NCBI RefSeq assembly: GCF_012933445.1
Contig: NZ_JABBNC010000002.1
Span: 512,192-576,191 of the forward strand
DNA length: 64,000 nucleotides
DNA from: Actinoplanes sp. TBRC 11911
GTDB taxonomy: Bacteria; Actinomycetota; Actinomycetes; Mycobacteriales; Micromonosporaceae
Direction of reading: 5' to 3'
A model generated the notes under the pieces. The model saw nothing but the letters and a program-made list of their open reading frames with translations. It was not told the DNA's origin and made no database searches. Positions 1-8,424 of the stretch are shown here, one piece after another. Within the stretch, counting starts at the first letter, position 1. Every line of letters begins with the position of its first letter. Made by a program: the position numbers and the translations under genes.

Positions 1-524
1 ATGCCGCCCGCGCCGACGCCCTGCGCGACCCGGCTGACGATCAGTACGCCCACATTCGGGGTGAAGCCGGCGATCAGCGAGCCGACGACGAACAGGCTCA
101 GCGACAGCTGGATCAGCAGCTTCTTGCTGTAGAGGTCGGCGAGCTTGCCCCAGAGCGGCACGGTGGCCGTCATCGAAAGCAGCTCGGTCGTGACGATCCA
201 GGTGTAGATGGACTGGCTGCCGCCGAGCTGGGCGATGATCGTGGGCAGCGCGTTGGAGACGATGGTCGAGGCGAGGATGGCCACGAACATGCCGAGCATG
301 AGGCCCGACAACGCCTGAACGATCTCCCGGCGGGACATCCGCCCGGAATCCTCGGTGCCGGCGAGCTCGGTGCCGGCTAACTCGGTGCCGGCTAACGCCG
401 CGTTGACCGCCTCGCTGGGGATCGGTTCGCCGGCGATGGCAACGGCGTCCTCCGCGACCGTCGCTTCCACCTCGTCGAGGGCACCCTGCTCCGGCTGGTC
501 CGGCGGGTGACTGGTGACTGTCAT
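1..524 (-). CDS. MFS drug-efflux transporter, DHA2 type (N-terminal part, runs off the window)
   Basis: Proton-driven multidrug exporter of the inner membrane, judged from the 174 residues that are visible. A hydrophilic N-terminus of about 60 residues precedes the first membrane helix, which contains the DHA2-like stretch ASTIVSNALPTIIAQLGG. The helix 2-3 loop carries the MFS motif A variant GKLADLYSKK, and a second motif (LIVSRVAQGVGAGG) lies at the cut edge. The N-terminal tail includes a threefold ELAGT repeat encoded by 15-bp units. The ATG overlaps the stop of the upstream TetR gene (ATGA, 521-524), so the two are cotranscribed and probably translationally coupled. The TetR protein is the likely local repressor. 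Substrate unknown; the rest of the gene lies before position 1. Confidence 0.9.
   Translation of the reverse strand, partial: MTVTSHPPDQPEQGALDEVEATVAEDAVAIAGEPIPSEAVNAALAGTELAGTELAGTEDSGRMSRREIVQALSGLMLGMFVAILASTIVSNALPTIIAQLGGSQSIYTWIVTTELLSMTATVPLWGKLADLYSKKLLIQLSLSLFVVGSLIAGFTPNVGVLIVSRVAQGVGAGG
351..395. repeat. 15-bp tandem repeat, three units, in the MFS 5' coding region
   Basis: Three consecutive 15-bp units, the last two identical (CTCGGTGCCGGCTAA on the plus strand), encode E-L-A-G-T repeats in the cytoplasmic tail of the transporter. The unit length is a multiple of three, so copy-number change would keep frame. Confidence 0.8.
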
Positions 525-1162
525 CTGGGGGCTTTCTGGTGAGAGGGGGTGGGTTCGGCGAGGCCGGTGGCGAGGATGCCGAAGGCTTCGCGCACGAAGT
601 CGGACAGGGGGCTGTGTCCCTCGGTGCCGGCCCAGCGCATCATCGCCGTGCGGATCGCGGCACCGGTCAGCGTGGCGGCGAGCTGGGGAAAGAGGTCGTC
701 TCGTGACAGCCCCGTGCGGGCCGCGATCGCCGTGATCAAGTCCTCTTCGGCTTGTGTGCCGTGGGCGACGAGGGCGGGGAGAAGTTGCGCGTTGTTCTTG
801 AGCACGCGCATCCGAAGGAGCCACAGATCGCGCTCGGCCTGGATCTCCTCGATCGACGGTGTGAGTGCCTCGAGCAGCGCGGCCACCAGCGGCCGGTCGC
901 CGGGCAGTGCGAGGAGCCGGTCGCGCAGGGACGCGGCGTCGTGGACCGGGTCGCCGATGAGGGCGTCGTCCTTGGTCGCGAAGTAGTTGAAGAACGTGCG
1001 GGGCGAGACGTCCGCAGCCTCACTGATCTCGTCGACCGTCACCCGGTCGAGACCGCGCTCGTCCACCAGGCGCAGCGCGGCCATCATCAACGCCGCACGT
1101 GTCTGTTGCTTCTTACGGTCCCGGCGGCCGGTGACCGGTGCTGTGTCAGCGGCCGTCTCCAC
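521..1162 (-). CDS. TetR family transcriptional regulator
   Basis: One-component repressor of 213 residues. The N-terminal TetR helix-turn-helix is at about residues 18-65 (RAALMMAALRLVDERGLDRV, then VDEISEAADVSPRTFFNYFA), with the family's typical S-x-R-T-F-F-N-Y-F recognition-helix segment. The C-terminal part is a ligand-binding domain of the kind that ends in FVREAFGILATGLAE. It overlaps the efflux gene downstream by 4 nt, the classic arrangement of a drug-responsive repressor with its pump. It is divergent from the VanZ-like gene; its operator probably lies in 1163-1306. The ligand cannot be predicted. Confidence 0.93.
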   Translation of the reverse strand: METAADTAPVTGRRDRKKQQTRAALMMAALRLVDERGLDRVTVDEISEAADVSPRTFFNYFATKDDALIGDPVHDAASLRDRLLALPGDRPLVAALLEALTPSIEEIQAERDLWLLRMRVLKNNAQLLPALVAHGTQAEEDLITAIAARTGLSRDDLFPQLAATLTGAAIRTAMMRWAGTEGHSPLSDFVREAFGILATGLAEPTPSHQKAPR

Positions 1163-1306
1163 GTGGCGCCACGCTACGGCCGATCTTGCAGGACCTGCAA
1201 ACTTTTATTGGCTGCAAGTGACGAGGGTTACGTCCGTGATCGACACCACCGCGGCCGGATCGCGATGTGTCATCGTGAGGCTTGCGATTTGGGGGAGGGG
1301 CCCAGC

Positions 1307-1780
1307 TTGCGCCGTTCGTTTGTGGCACTGCTGTTATTCGTCTACGGCATGGCCGTCGTCGCCGTGACGATCTTTCCGATTCATCCCCATCCATCGTCCT
1401 ACTGGGCCGATTCGCCATGGTGGACGATGATCCACTACATCCCGCTGGTGGTGGACGCGCCCAGCTTCGTCCTGAACATCGTCATGTTCGTTCCCTTCGG
1501 ACTGCTGACGCCGATCCTGTGGCCCCGGCTCGACTCGGTGCGCCGGCTGGCCGCCTACGCCGCGGCGGCCAGCTCGGCCATCGAGCTGACCCAGCTCGTT
1601 CTGGGTCTCACCGTGGGCAGCCGCCGGACCGTCGACATCAACGACCTGATCGCCAACACCGCCGGCGCGCTGGCCGGTCTGCTCGTGTTGCGGGCCGCCG
1701 TGCCGGATCGGCGGCACCGGGCGTTGATCGCCACGCGGAACGCGGATGCTGCTCTCGGGATCACGCGGGCGGACACGTAA
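1307..1780 (+). CDS. VanZ-like membrane protein
   Basis: Small VanZ-family integral membrane protein of 157 residues. It shows the family pattern: a first helix ending in VAVTIFPI, a short loop, the hallmark VLNIVMFVPFGLLTPIL, a helix containing SSAIELTQLVLGL, then the signature R-T-V-D-I-N-D-L-I-A-N-T-A-G. VanZ proteins contribute to low-level teicoplanin resistance in some bacteria, but most homologues have no known role. A TTG start at 1307 is preferred because GGGGGAGGGG sits 6 nt upstream and the protein then begins directly with its first helix. An in-frame ATG at 1265 lacks a ribosome-binding site. Confidence 0.82.
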   Translation: MRRSFVALLLFVYGMAVVAVTIFPIHPHPSSYWADSPWWTMIHYIPLVVDAPSFVLNIVMFVPFGLLTPILWPRLDSVRRLAAYAAAASSAIELTQLVLGLTVGSRRTVDINDLIANTAGALAGLLVLRAAVPDRRHRALIATRNADAALGITRADT

Positions 1781-1790
1781 ATGGCCTTGA

Positions 1791-2171
1791 TCATTCCTCG
1801 GATTCACGCTGTGTAATTTTGATCAGCAGGCCGTCGGGCGTACGGACCTGTAGCTGCTCGCCGAAGGTCTGGTCGGTGGTCACCTCGGCGGCCCGGAAAC
1901 CGGCCTGGTGCAGTCGGCGTTCCAGTTCATCCAGAGCCATCGCGGCGCTGAACGTCAGCTCCACCGCGCCCTCGTCGCGGCAGGCGTCCGGGGCGTGGGC
2001 GATCAGGCCGATCTGTACAGCCCCCAGCTGCATCAGCACCCAATCGGTATCCGGGCCGCCGTGGATGATCTCGGCGCCGAGCCGCTGATAGAACGCGATC
2101 GCCGTGGCCATGTCGGCGACGTGCACCATCGGCCGCAGGTGCAGTCCCGGATCGGAACCAGTTGTCGTCAT
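1791..2171 (-). CDS. VOC family (glyoxalase/bleomycin-resistance-like) protein
   Basis: A 126-residue single-module VOC protein. It starts LHLRPMVHVADMATAIAFYQ, the usual beta-alpha opening with the A-x-x-F-Y-Q-x-L-G segment, and ends in VRTPDGLLIKITQ, the family's closing D-P-D-G-x-x-I strand. Members are metal-dependent lyases, dioxygenases or drug-binding proteins, usually acting as dimers. The start at 2171 is chosen because GGAGG lies 7 nt upstream; an in-frame ATG 33 nt earlier has no such site. It ends 11 nt from the VanZ-like gene, convergent with it. No substrate is evident. Confidence 0.85.
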   Translation of the reverse strand: MTTTGSDPGLHLRPMVHVADMATAIAFYQRLGAEIIHGGPDTDWVLMQLGAVQIGLIAHAPDACRDEGAVELTFSAAMALDELERRLHQAGFRAAEVTTDQTFGEQLQVRTPDGLLIKITQRESEE

Positions 2172-2291
2172 GTCGTCGCCTCCAGCCTTGTCCGGGCTGT
2201 TCAACGACGTTTGCGTCGGTAGGTCGTCTGAATCTCCTCTCTGTTGCCGTTCCGGTGCCGAGCCGGCGCTCCCGTCGTCGAGCGGGGCCCG

Positions 2292-2774
2292 TCAGTCGTT
2301 GAGCTGGGCGCGCTCGATCTCGGCCAACGCCGCGGTGAACCACGGCTCGACCGGACGTGTGCCAAGCAGGTCGGCCAGCAGAAGTGCGGTGTGCAAGGCC
2401 ATCACCTCCGGCTTCGCCGGCTCGGTCTGGTCTTCGTCGAGGACGCCGAGCGCGCCCGCCAGCAGTTGAAGAACGACATGGGGATCGACCTCGGGCTGCC
2501 ACTCCGCTGCCGTGCGGACGCATCTCTGCAGCACCTCGCGCACGGCGTCGCCGTCCAGGCCGTCGGGATGGGCGTCCTCGAGGAGGAGGCGCACCGTGGT
2601 GCCTAGGATGAGGCCGGTCTGAGCCGGATCGAGCGCGGCGAGATCGCTGACCGCCGCGTCGAGGCCGTCGCGGTCGCGGGCCTGCACCGCACCGACCGCG
2701 ACGGTCGCCGCTGCCGCGATCGGCCTTGCCGGAGCCGGTAGCTGTCGCCATTTCTGATGCGGGTCCTGATGCAT
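2292..2774 (-). CDS. Conserved-looking hypothetical protein
   Basis: A 160-residue, mostly helical protein with no motif I recognise. It is Ala/Leu/Asp rich and lacks a signal peptide or membrane segment. The sequence reads like a soluble alpha-helical repeat (AAWxP-like, repeated LLLADLLGTR and VVLQLLAGALGVL segments). Third-position GC is high and the ORF fills the gap between the VOC gene and the divergent serine hydrolase, which supports it being a real gene. Function unknown. Confidence 0.6.
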   Translation of the reverse strand: MHQDPHQKWRQLPAPARPIAAAATVAVGAVQARDRDGLDAAVSDLAALDPAQTGLILGTTVRLLLEDAHPDGLDGDAVREVLQRCVRTAAEWQPEVDPHVVLQLLAGALGVLDEDQTEPAKPEVMALHTALLLADLLGTRPVEPWFTAALAEIERAQLND

Positions 2775-2889
2775 GCGAGGACCCTAGCCGCGCCGTCCGA
2801 CAGTTTCGGAGTTATCCACAGCGGCCGGGTTGTCCACAGGCCGCGAGCTCTCCCGGGAAATTGTCGGTCGGTCCTGGCAGGCTGTCCGC

Positions 2890-4083
2890 ATGACCGACGA
2901 ACAGCCCCGACCTGTGACTCAACGCGAGGCCATCGCCGCCCGCGTCGAGCGCGGTGACATCCCCGGCGCCGTCTCCGTGGTCGCCCGTGGTGAGGACGTG
3001 ACCGTCGACGCCATCGGCATGACGGCGTTCGACGATGGCCTGCCGATGCGGCGCGACACCCCGTTCCGGATCACCTCGATGACCAAGCCGGTCATGGCTG
3101 CCGCGACGATGCTTCTCGAGGAGGATAACCGGCTCGACCTGGAGGAGCCGGTCGTCACCTTCCTCCCCGAGCTGGCCGGCCAGCGGGTGCTGGTCCGCCC
3201 GGACGCGCCGCTCGACGAGACCGTTCCACTGGATCGCCCGGTCACCGTGGAAGATCTGCTGACGTTCACGTTCGGTTTCGGCTTCGTCCTGTCCGGCGAC
3301 CGGATCGACCCGCCGTTTCCGATCGTCCAGGCCTGGCAAGACCTTGAACTGGCCCTGGCCGAGCCCGATCCGCGCACGCCGCATGAGCCGGACGAGTGGA
3401 TCCGCCGTTTCGGGTCTCTGCCGCTGATTCATCAGCCCGGCGAGACATGGATGTACAACTCGGGCACCCTGGTCTTGGGCGTGCTGCTCGCCCGGGCCGC
3501 GGGCCGGCCGCTGGAGCAGTTTCTACGGGACCGTCTGTTCGACCCGCTGGGCATGACCGAGACGGGGTTCTGGCTGCCGCGCGAACGGGCTGCCGCTCTC
3601 CCCAAGCGCTACATGACCGACTTCGCCACCGGCGAGATGGTCGAGCGGCCAGACTCGCCGGCCGACGAGTGGAGCCGCCCGCCGGCCTTCCCGTCCGGGT
3701 CGGGCGGCTTGGTGTCCACCGCCGACGAGTTTCTGGCCTTCGCCAGGATGCTGCTCAACGGCGGCGTGCACGGCGGCACCCGGCTGCTCTCGGAGAAGTC
3801 GGTGGCGTCGATGACGACCAACCACCTCACACCGGCCCAGATCGAGGGCGGCGGCTTCATGCTCGGCGGCAGCGGGTGGGGCTACGGCATGGCGGTGACG
3901 GTCACCGCCGACGAGGTGTCCGCCCCGGGGCGGTACGGATGGTCCGGTGGCTACGGCACGACCTGGTTCAACGATCCGCGGGAGGGGCTGATCGCGATCG
4001 TCCTGACGCAGGTCGCCGACGTGCTGTGGAACGGGGCGCTCACCGAGTTCAACAAAGCGGCGTACGCGACGCCGCAGACCTGA
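2890..4083 (+). CDS. Serine hydrolase, beta-lactamase/class C (EstB-type) family
   Basis: A 397-residue penicillin-binding-protein-like serine hydrolase. The nucleophile motif S-M-T-K is at residues 63-66 (RITSMTKPVM) and a Tyr motif (WMYNSGT) at about 187-193. A third conserved segment, GWSGGYGTTWFNDP, lies near the C-terminus. Family members are esterases, D-amino peptidases or lactamases; the absence of a signal peptide from the chosen ATG argues for a cytoplasmic esterase or peptidase rather than a secreted beta-lactamase. The start at 2890 gives MTDEQPRP; an upstream in-frame start at 2830 would add unlike sequence. It is followed 10 nt later by an NTF2-like gene, probably cotranscribed. 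Confidence 0.88.
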   Translation: MTDEQPRPVTQREAIAARVERGDIPGAVSVVARGEDVTVDAIGMTAFDDGLPMRRDTPFRITSMTKPVMAAATMLLEEDNRLDLEEPVVTFLPELAGQRVLVRPDAPLDETVPLDRPVTVEDLLTFTFGFGFVLSGDRIDPPFPIVQAWQDLELALAEPDPRTPHEPDEWIRRFGSLPLIHQPGETWMYNSGTLVLGVLLARAAGRPLEQFLRDRLFDPLGMTETGFWLPRERAAALPKRYMTDFATGEMVERPDSPADEWSRPPAFPSGSGGLVSTADEFLAFARMLLNGGVHGGTRLLSEKSVASMTTNHLTPAQIEGGGFMLGGSGWGYGMAVTVTADEVSAPGRYGWSGGYGTTWFNDPREGLIAIVLTQVADVLWNGALTEFNKAAYATPQT

Positions 4084-4093
4084 AGGAGGGGTG

Positions 4094-4447
4094 ATGACCG
4101 ATCTCGATGCGGTTACCGCGTGGGTGACCGGCTACCGCAAGGCCTGGGAGAGCAATGAACGGGACGACATCGCGGCCCTCTTCGCCGAGGACGCGTCGTA
4201 TTTTCCGGAACCGTTCGCGACGCCGTGGGTCGGTCGCGAAAAGATCGTCGAGGAGTGGCTGAAAATAAAGGACGATCCGGGCACCACGACATTTGCGTGG
4301 CACCCGGTGACCGTCACCCCCGATTTGGCGATCATCGAGGGGACGACGAGGTATCCCGACAAGATCTACAGCAATCTGTGGTTCCTGCAGCTCGACAATT
4401 CGGGCCGGGCGCGGCAATTCACCGAGTGGTGGATGGAGCAGAAATGA
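4094..4447 (+). CDS. NTF2-like / SnoaL-like protein
   Basis: A 117-residue cone-fold protein. It has the family opening of a helix with W-V-T-G-Y-R-K-A-W-E-S followed by D-D-I-A-A-L-F-A-E-D-A-S-Y-F, then G-R-E-K-I-V-E-E-W, and ends in a strand with FTEWWMEQK. Such proteins are either small ligand-binding enzymes or accessory subunits. AAGGAGG at 4083-4089 fits the ATG at 4094; a GTG at 4091 is too close to that site. It lies 10 nt behind the serine hydrolase and is likely in the same operon. Substrate unknown. Confidence 0.85.
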   Translation: MTDLDAVTAWVTGYRKAWESNERDDIAALFAEDASYFPEPFATPWVGREKIVEEWLKIKDDPGTTTFAWHPVTVTPDLAIIEGTTRYPDKIYSNLWFLQLDNSGRARQFTEWWMEQK

Positions 4448-4464
4448 ATTGAGGCGATCCGGTC

Positions 4465-6105
4465 TCAATGAGGCGCGGCGACCGGCAGGACGAGCCGCGA
4501 GCCGGCGCAGTGGATGGTGTGGACGCAGGAGCGCAGCGTGCGGCCCTCGGCGGGCGTGCCGGGGGTGCCGAGATTGCGGGCGAAGCGTGGGAAGGCGCCG
4601 CCCGAGACCTGAAGGCGCAGGCGGTGGCCGGCCGGCAGGCGATGGAAGCACGGGTCGAGTGCGAGGGAAAGGCGCTGTGCCTCGCCGGGCTCGATTGACG
4701 GATCGAGGCGGCACAACGCGTCGGCGAAGTTGCGGGAGTGGCCGCGTTCGTCGACGTCGCAGAGGCGTACGAAGACGTCGGCGTGTGGTTGGTCGACGGA
4801 TATTGACAATTCCACAGTGGGTGAGCCGATGACATCGACCGCGGTGGGCAGCGCGTCGGTGGTGAAGGTGACGACGTCGGGGCGGGATTCGAGCGTGCGG
4901 TTGTCCTTGACGCCAGGGTCGCCGGTCAAGGTGCGGCCACCGACCGCGGGCGTCGGGTCCGCCGGGTTGTAAATGAAGCTGACCGTCCCGTTCGTGGCCG
5001 GGACGGAGCCGAGCGTCAGGGTGCGGTCGGGGTGGAGCTGGAACACCTCGGGCACGGACGGTGGCGGCCAAGCCGCGAGCTCGTGCCATTTGCTTTCGCC
5101 GGTGCGGTAGACCCGAACGGGTGAAGTTCGGGCCGCGGGTCCGTTCGCCATGTGTTGTTCCAGCCACGGGAGGGTCTCGCGCGTGAGGGTCGCCGCGCCG
5201 CGCGTGCCGAGCTGGAAATGGGTCCAGGGGCCCACGGTGAGGGCGACGTCGACACCACGGGCACGAAGCGCCTCGTACTGCTGGAGCGACTGGTCCACGA
5301 ACAGGTCCTGCCAGCCGCTGATCAGCAGCACCGGGACGTCGACCCGGGCCAGCGCGGAGCCGGCGCGATAAGGCTGCCACCAGGGGTCCGTGCCGTCCGG
5401 GTGGGAGATCCACTCGCGGTACCACGGGGCCCGGCCATTGAGGATCAGGTCGGAGCCCTCGGATAACGGAAGTGCCCCCAGCGCGGGGCGTAAGCGCCGT
5501 GGCGCGGTGAGCATGGAGACGACGCGACGCAGGTTTCCGTCCTCCTGGTGGACGATCTGGTCGCTCCAGCCGAGGAAGTCGTTGAGGGTGAACGCACCCG
5601 TGCCGAAGACGGCCTCACGGAAGTCGTGCGGACCCACGAGAATGACGGCCGTGCGCAGCTCAGGGGGCGGATCCTGGAGGAGCGTCCACTGGGTCCAGCC
5701 GAGATAGGAAGCGCCGAGGGTGGCGAGGCGGCCGTCGAACCACGGCTGCTCTCGTAGCCAGGCGACGGTGTCGGCGCCGTCGTCGGTCTCCTGGGCCATC
5801 GCCCGGAACGTGCCGCCCGAGCCGAACGTCCCGCGCACGCTCTGGAGCAGCACGTGGTAGCCGCGAGCCGCGTAGAACCGGCCGTTCAGGGCGGATGTCG
5901 GAAAGCCGCGGCCGTACGGCGTGCGGATCAGGATCGTGCCCTTGGGTGCCGCGACGTCGGGTGCGAAGTGGTCGCCGAGGAGGGTCACGCCGTCGCGCAT
6001 GGGGGTTCGCGCGGGGAAGACCTGGTAGCCGTTCAGCGCCTTCGTCTGGCGAAGCATGCCGCTCAGGGTGGCGTCCATCAGGCGCTGCCGCATAGAAATC
6101 GCCAT
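4465..6105 (-). CDS. CocE/NonD family hydrolase (X-Pro dipeptidyl-peptidase S15 type)
   Basis: A 546-residue alpha/beta-hydrolase of the cocaine-esterase / X-Pro dipeptidase group. The serine nucleophile elbow is GASYLGW (about residues 121-127). Asp appears in LISGWQDLFVDQSLQQY and His in VGPWTHFQ. The C-terminal third is the family's jelly-roll domain, with DVFVRLCDVDERGHSRNFAD and a final GGAFPRFARN segment. The family cleaves esters, amides or acyl-prolyl bonds. No signal peptide is visible. AAGGAG precedes the start at 6105. Transcription converges with the upstream hydrolase/NTF2 pair. Confidence 0.92.
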   Translation of the reverse strand: MAISMRQRLMDATLSGMLRQTKALNGYQVFPARTPMRDGVTLLGDHFAPDVAAPKGTILIRTPYGRGFPTSALNGRFYAARGYHVLLQSVRGTFGSGGTFRAMAQETDDGADTVAWLREQPWFDGRLATLGASYLGWTQWTLLQDPPPELRTAVILVGPHDFREAVFGTGAFTLNDFLGWSDQIVHQEDGNLRRVVSMLTAPRRLRPALGALPLSEGSDLILNGRAPWYREWISHPDGTDPWWQPYRAGSALARVDVPVLLISGWQDLFVDQSLQQYEALRARGVDVALTVGPWTHFQLGTRGAATLTRETLPWLEQHMANGPAARTSPVRVYRTGESKWHELAAWPPPSVPEVFQLHPDRTLTLGSVPATNGTVSFIYNPADPTPAVGGRTLTGDPGVKDNRTLESRPDVVTFTTDALPTAVDVIGSPTVELSISVDQPHADVFVRLCDVDERGHSRNFADALCRLDPSIEPGEAQRLSLALDPCFHRLPAGHRLRLQVSGGAFPRFARNLGTPGTPAEGRTLRSCVHTIHCAGSRLVLPVAAPH

Positions 6106-6229
6106 GCCACTCCTTGATCAATTCCGAGGCCCGACGAAACGATAAGTCGATCAGATGGGAAAAGGAAAGTGAACGCCATTCGGGTGTCACCGGTGTGCGA
6201 TTTTGCGGTCGGGCAGGCACACTGCCACG

Positions 6230-7978
6230 GTGGAGGTTCGGCAGGTACTCGGTGGCCGCTACAAATTGCTGAACGAGCTCGGCAGTGGCGGCATGGCGGT
6301 GGTGTGGCGTGCCCGTGACGAGGTGCTCGGACGGCACGTCGCGGTCAAGGTGCTGGCCGCGCGATATGCCGGTGATCCGCAATCACGGGAGCGGATCCGG
6401 GATGAGGCGCGCGCGGCGGCGAATCTGTCGCATCCCAACATCGCGCAGGTGTACGACTACGGCGAGGCGGCCGAGGGCGGCAGTCCGTTGCCGTTCGTCG
6501 TCATGGAACTGATCGACGGGCTTACCTTGCAGCAGCGGGTCGCGTCCGGGCCGCTGCCGCCACGCAAGGTGTTCCGGATCTGTGGCGAGGTGGCCGCGGC
6601 GCTGGCCGTCGCGCACGCCGAGGACCTGGTTCATCGTGACATCAAGATGGCCAACATCATGGTCACACCGGGCGGTGCGAAGGTGGTGGACTTCGGCATC
6701 GCGGCCGCGGTCGGGCCGGCGCCGGAGGACATGCTCGTCGGGACCCCGGCCTACCTGGCACCGGAGAGGTTGACCGGGGACGCGGTGGTGCCGGCCTCGG
6801 ACGTGTACGCGCTGGGTGTGCTGCTGTACCGGCTGCTCGCGGGTGAGGCGCCGTGGAGTGTCGAGACGACGACGCAGATGCTTCAGGCGCACGTGTACGT
6901 CAACCCGGCGCCGCTGCCGGAACTCGCGGGCGTGCCGTCGGCGGTGTCCAAACTGGTCGGTCGCTGCCTGCGCAAGGATCCTGCGGAGCGGCCCACGGCG
7001 AGCGAGGTGTCGTCGACGCTGGCCGATGCTGCCGAGGCTTCCGTGAGTCCTGCCGGCGCATCTCGGGGGACGTCGGGCGGATTCGCTGCGGCCGGCGAGC
7101 CGCGTGGGGCGCAAAACCGCATCGCCACGGATCTCGCGGCCGCCAAGCCGAGCCCGGTCGTGCCGCGGCCGGCGCGCAACACCGCGAACCGCGGTGCTCA
7201 GACACTGGTTCTGCCGCCCGGCGGGGCTGGAGCCGCCGCCAGGCAAGGCGCCGCCAGGCAAGGCGCCGCCAGGCAAGGCGCCGCCGGGAAAGCCGCTGCG
7301 GGGCAGGCCGCTGCTCGTAGTGACGCGCCCGGCGTTCTCCTCCTGCCACCCGGGGTGCTGCGGCCGTCCGGGCGCGGGGCTCGGCGCGTACCGCTGAGCA
7401 AGCGGAAGTCCCTCCTGGCCGGCGGGGGTGTCGTGGCCGTGACCGTCGCCGCGCTGCTGCTCTGGTTTGTTCCGGGCGGCGACGGCGAAAACGAGAAGCG
7501 GTCGCCCGCCGGCGGATCCACCGCGTCGGTCGCGCCGGTGCGTGGTCTCGGCGTTGCGCCTACGGTGAGTGACGGTGCAGCGGCGCCTGCCACGGCCGTG
7601 CCCCCGGGGCGGCCCCCGCACAGCGGCGGTAACCCGGCGGCGTCCGCCGCGCCGGCCGGAACAGCCCGCCCCAGCGCCGGGGCGCCCGCGGGCACGTCCG
7701 GGCCGAGTGACGCGCCGGAAATCTCGCCCACCGCGTCGCCGACCCCCGGCGCGGGCGGAAAGCGGCTCAGCTCGCCCGGCGGGTCCGTGCTGGCGACCTG
7801 CGCGGACGGCAAGGCCACGCTGACGGACTGGCAGCCGGCCGCCGGCTACGAGGTCGAGAGGGTCGACCCCGGGCCGGCACTGACCGCGCTGATCATTTTC
7901 AAAGGGCCGACGCAGCGTTACCGGATGCGCGTCTCGTGCGTCGCCGGGGAACCTACGCCGTTCGTGCTACCGCTGTAG
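6230..7978 (+). CDS. Membrane-anchored Ser/Thr protein kinase (PknB/Hanks type)
   Basis: A 582-residue eukaryotic-like kinase. From the GTG at 6230: glycine loop GSGGMAVV (residues 18-25), VAIK-type lysine K40, catalytic loop HRDIKMAN with D137 and N142, DFG at 154-156, and the APE motif in YLAPERLTG. A juxtamembrane region of about 130 residues, rich in Ala/Arg/Gly, leads to one membrane helix (VVAVTVAALLLWFV) near residue 410. Outside the membrane are a long Pro/Ala/Ser/Thr-rich stalk and a compact C-terminal domain of about 70 residues with two cysteines (ATCADGK, VSCVAGE); no PASTA repeats are present. The start could also be the TTG at 6203. Signal sensed is unknown. Confidence 0.93.
   Translation: MEVRQVLGGRYKLLNELGSGGMAVVWRARDEVLGRHVAVKVLAARYAGDPQSRERIRDEARAAANLSHPNIAQVYDYGEAAEGGSPLPFVVMELIDGLTLQQRVASGPLPPRKVFRICGEVAAALAVAHAEDLVHRDIKMANIMVTPGGAKVVDFGIAAAVGPAPEDMLVGTPAYLAPERLTGDAVVPASDVYALGVLLYRLLAGEAPWSVETTTQMLQAHVYVNPAPLPELAGVPSAVSKLVGRCLRKDPAERPTASEVSSTLADAAEASVSPAGASRGTSGGFAAAGEPRGAQNRIATDLAAAKPSPVVPRPARNTANRGAQTLVLPPGGAGAAARQGAARQGAARQGAAGKAAAGQAAARSDAPGVLLLPPGVLRPSGRGARRVPLSKRKSLLAGGGVVAVTVAALLLWFVPGGDGENEKRSPAGGSTASVAPVRGLGVAPTVSDGAAAPATAVPPGRPPHSGGNPAASAAPAGTARPSAGAPAGTSGPSDAPEISPTASPTPGAGGKRLSSPGGSVLATCADGKATLTDWQPAAGYEVERVDPGPALTALIIFKGPTQRYRMRVSCVAGEPTPFVLPL
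7235..7279 (+). repeat. 15-bp tandem repeat, three perfect units, in the kinase juxtamembrane linker
   Basis: The unit GCCGCCAGGCAAGGC occurs three times in a row and encodes A-A-R-Q-G pentapeptides, followed by degenerate units (GKAAAGQAAA). Units are in frame, so length can vary without breaking the kinase. Confidence 0.9.
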
Positions 7979-7991
7979 TGGGCAGCGGCCG

Positions 7992-8303
7992 TCACTCCGC
8001 GTAACGCGTGGGCGGGAACGGGTTGTCCTTGCTGAGCGGCCTGGTCTCGCCCTCGGCCTCCTGGCGGGCGGTGACGCTCTCGATGTCCTGTTCGTCGGTG
8101 TCGAAGTCCGGGTCGAACGGGACCGGGTCGTCGGTCGCGGCCGGGACGTCGTCCGGGTCGTAGTCGTCGACGCCCGCGTCCGCCCGCTCCTCCGCGGTGC
8201 GGCGGGCCAGTTCGTCGTCGTCGAGGTGGGCGGGCGAACCGCCGTGGAACCGGCGATCGCGCTCCCCTTCCGCCGCCTCGGTGTTGAAGTCGTCGGTAGC
8301 CAT
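7992..8303 (-). CDS. Acidic hypothetical protein
   Basis: A 103-residue, strongly acidic and probably disordered protein beginning MATDDFNTEAAEGE and containing HLDDDELARRTAEERAD and repeated D-D-P/D-D-V segments. No domain is recognised. The start at 8303 follows AAAGGAC by 6 nt; an in-frame ATG at 8363 would add a basic tail without a ribosome-binding site. It is convergent with the kinase gene, 13 nt away. Function unknown. Confidence 0.7.
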   Translation of the reverse strand: MATDDFNTEAAEGERDRRFHGGSPAHLDDDELARRTAEERADAGVDDYDPDDVPAATDDPVPFDPDFDTDEQDIESVTARQEAEGETRPLSKDNPFPPTRYAE

Positions 8304-8424
8304 GTCGATGTCCTTTCCGCGGGGCGGGAGAACCGGAGTTTTACCCGGCTTCCCACGGCGCAACCCAGAAGGTACCCCCGGATTATCGCTCTCCGCCGAC
8401 CGAAGATCCGACCAGGCGTACGGC

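Noticed and set aside
4049..5425. 458-codon minus-strand frame overlapping the CocE-type hydrolase
   Set aside because: Arg/Pro-rich out-of-frame shadow of the hydrolase gene on the same strand; the hydrolase frame has catalytic motifs.
7235..7279. Considered as part of a CRISPR-like array
   Set aside because: Units are contiguous with no spacers and are coding.
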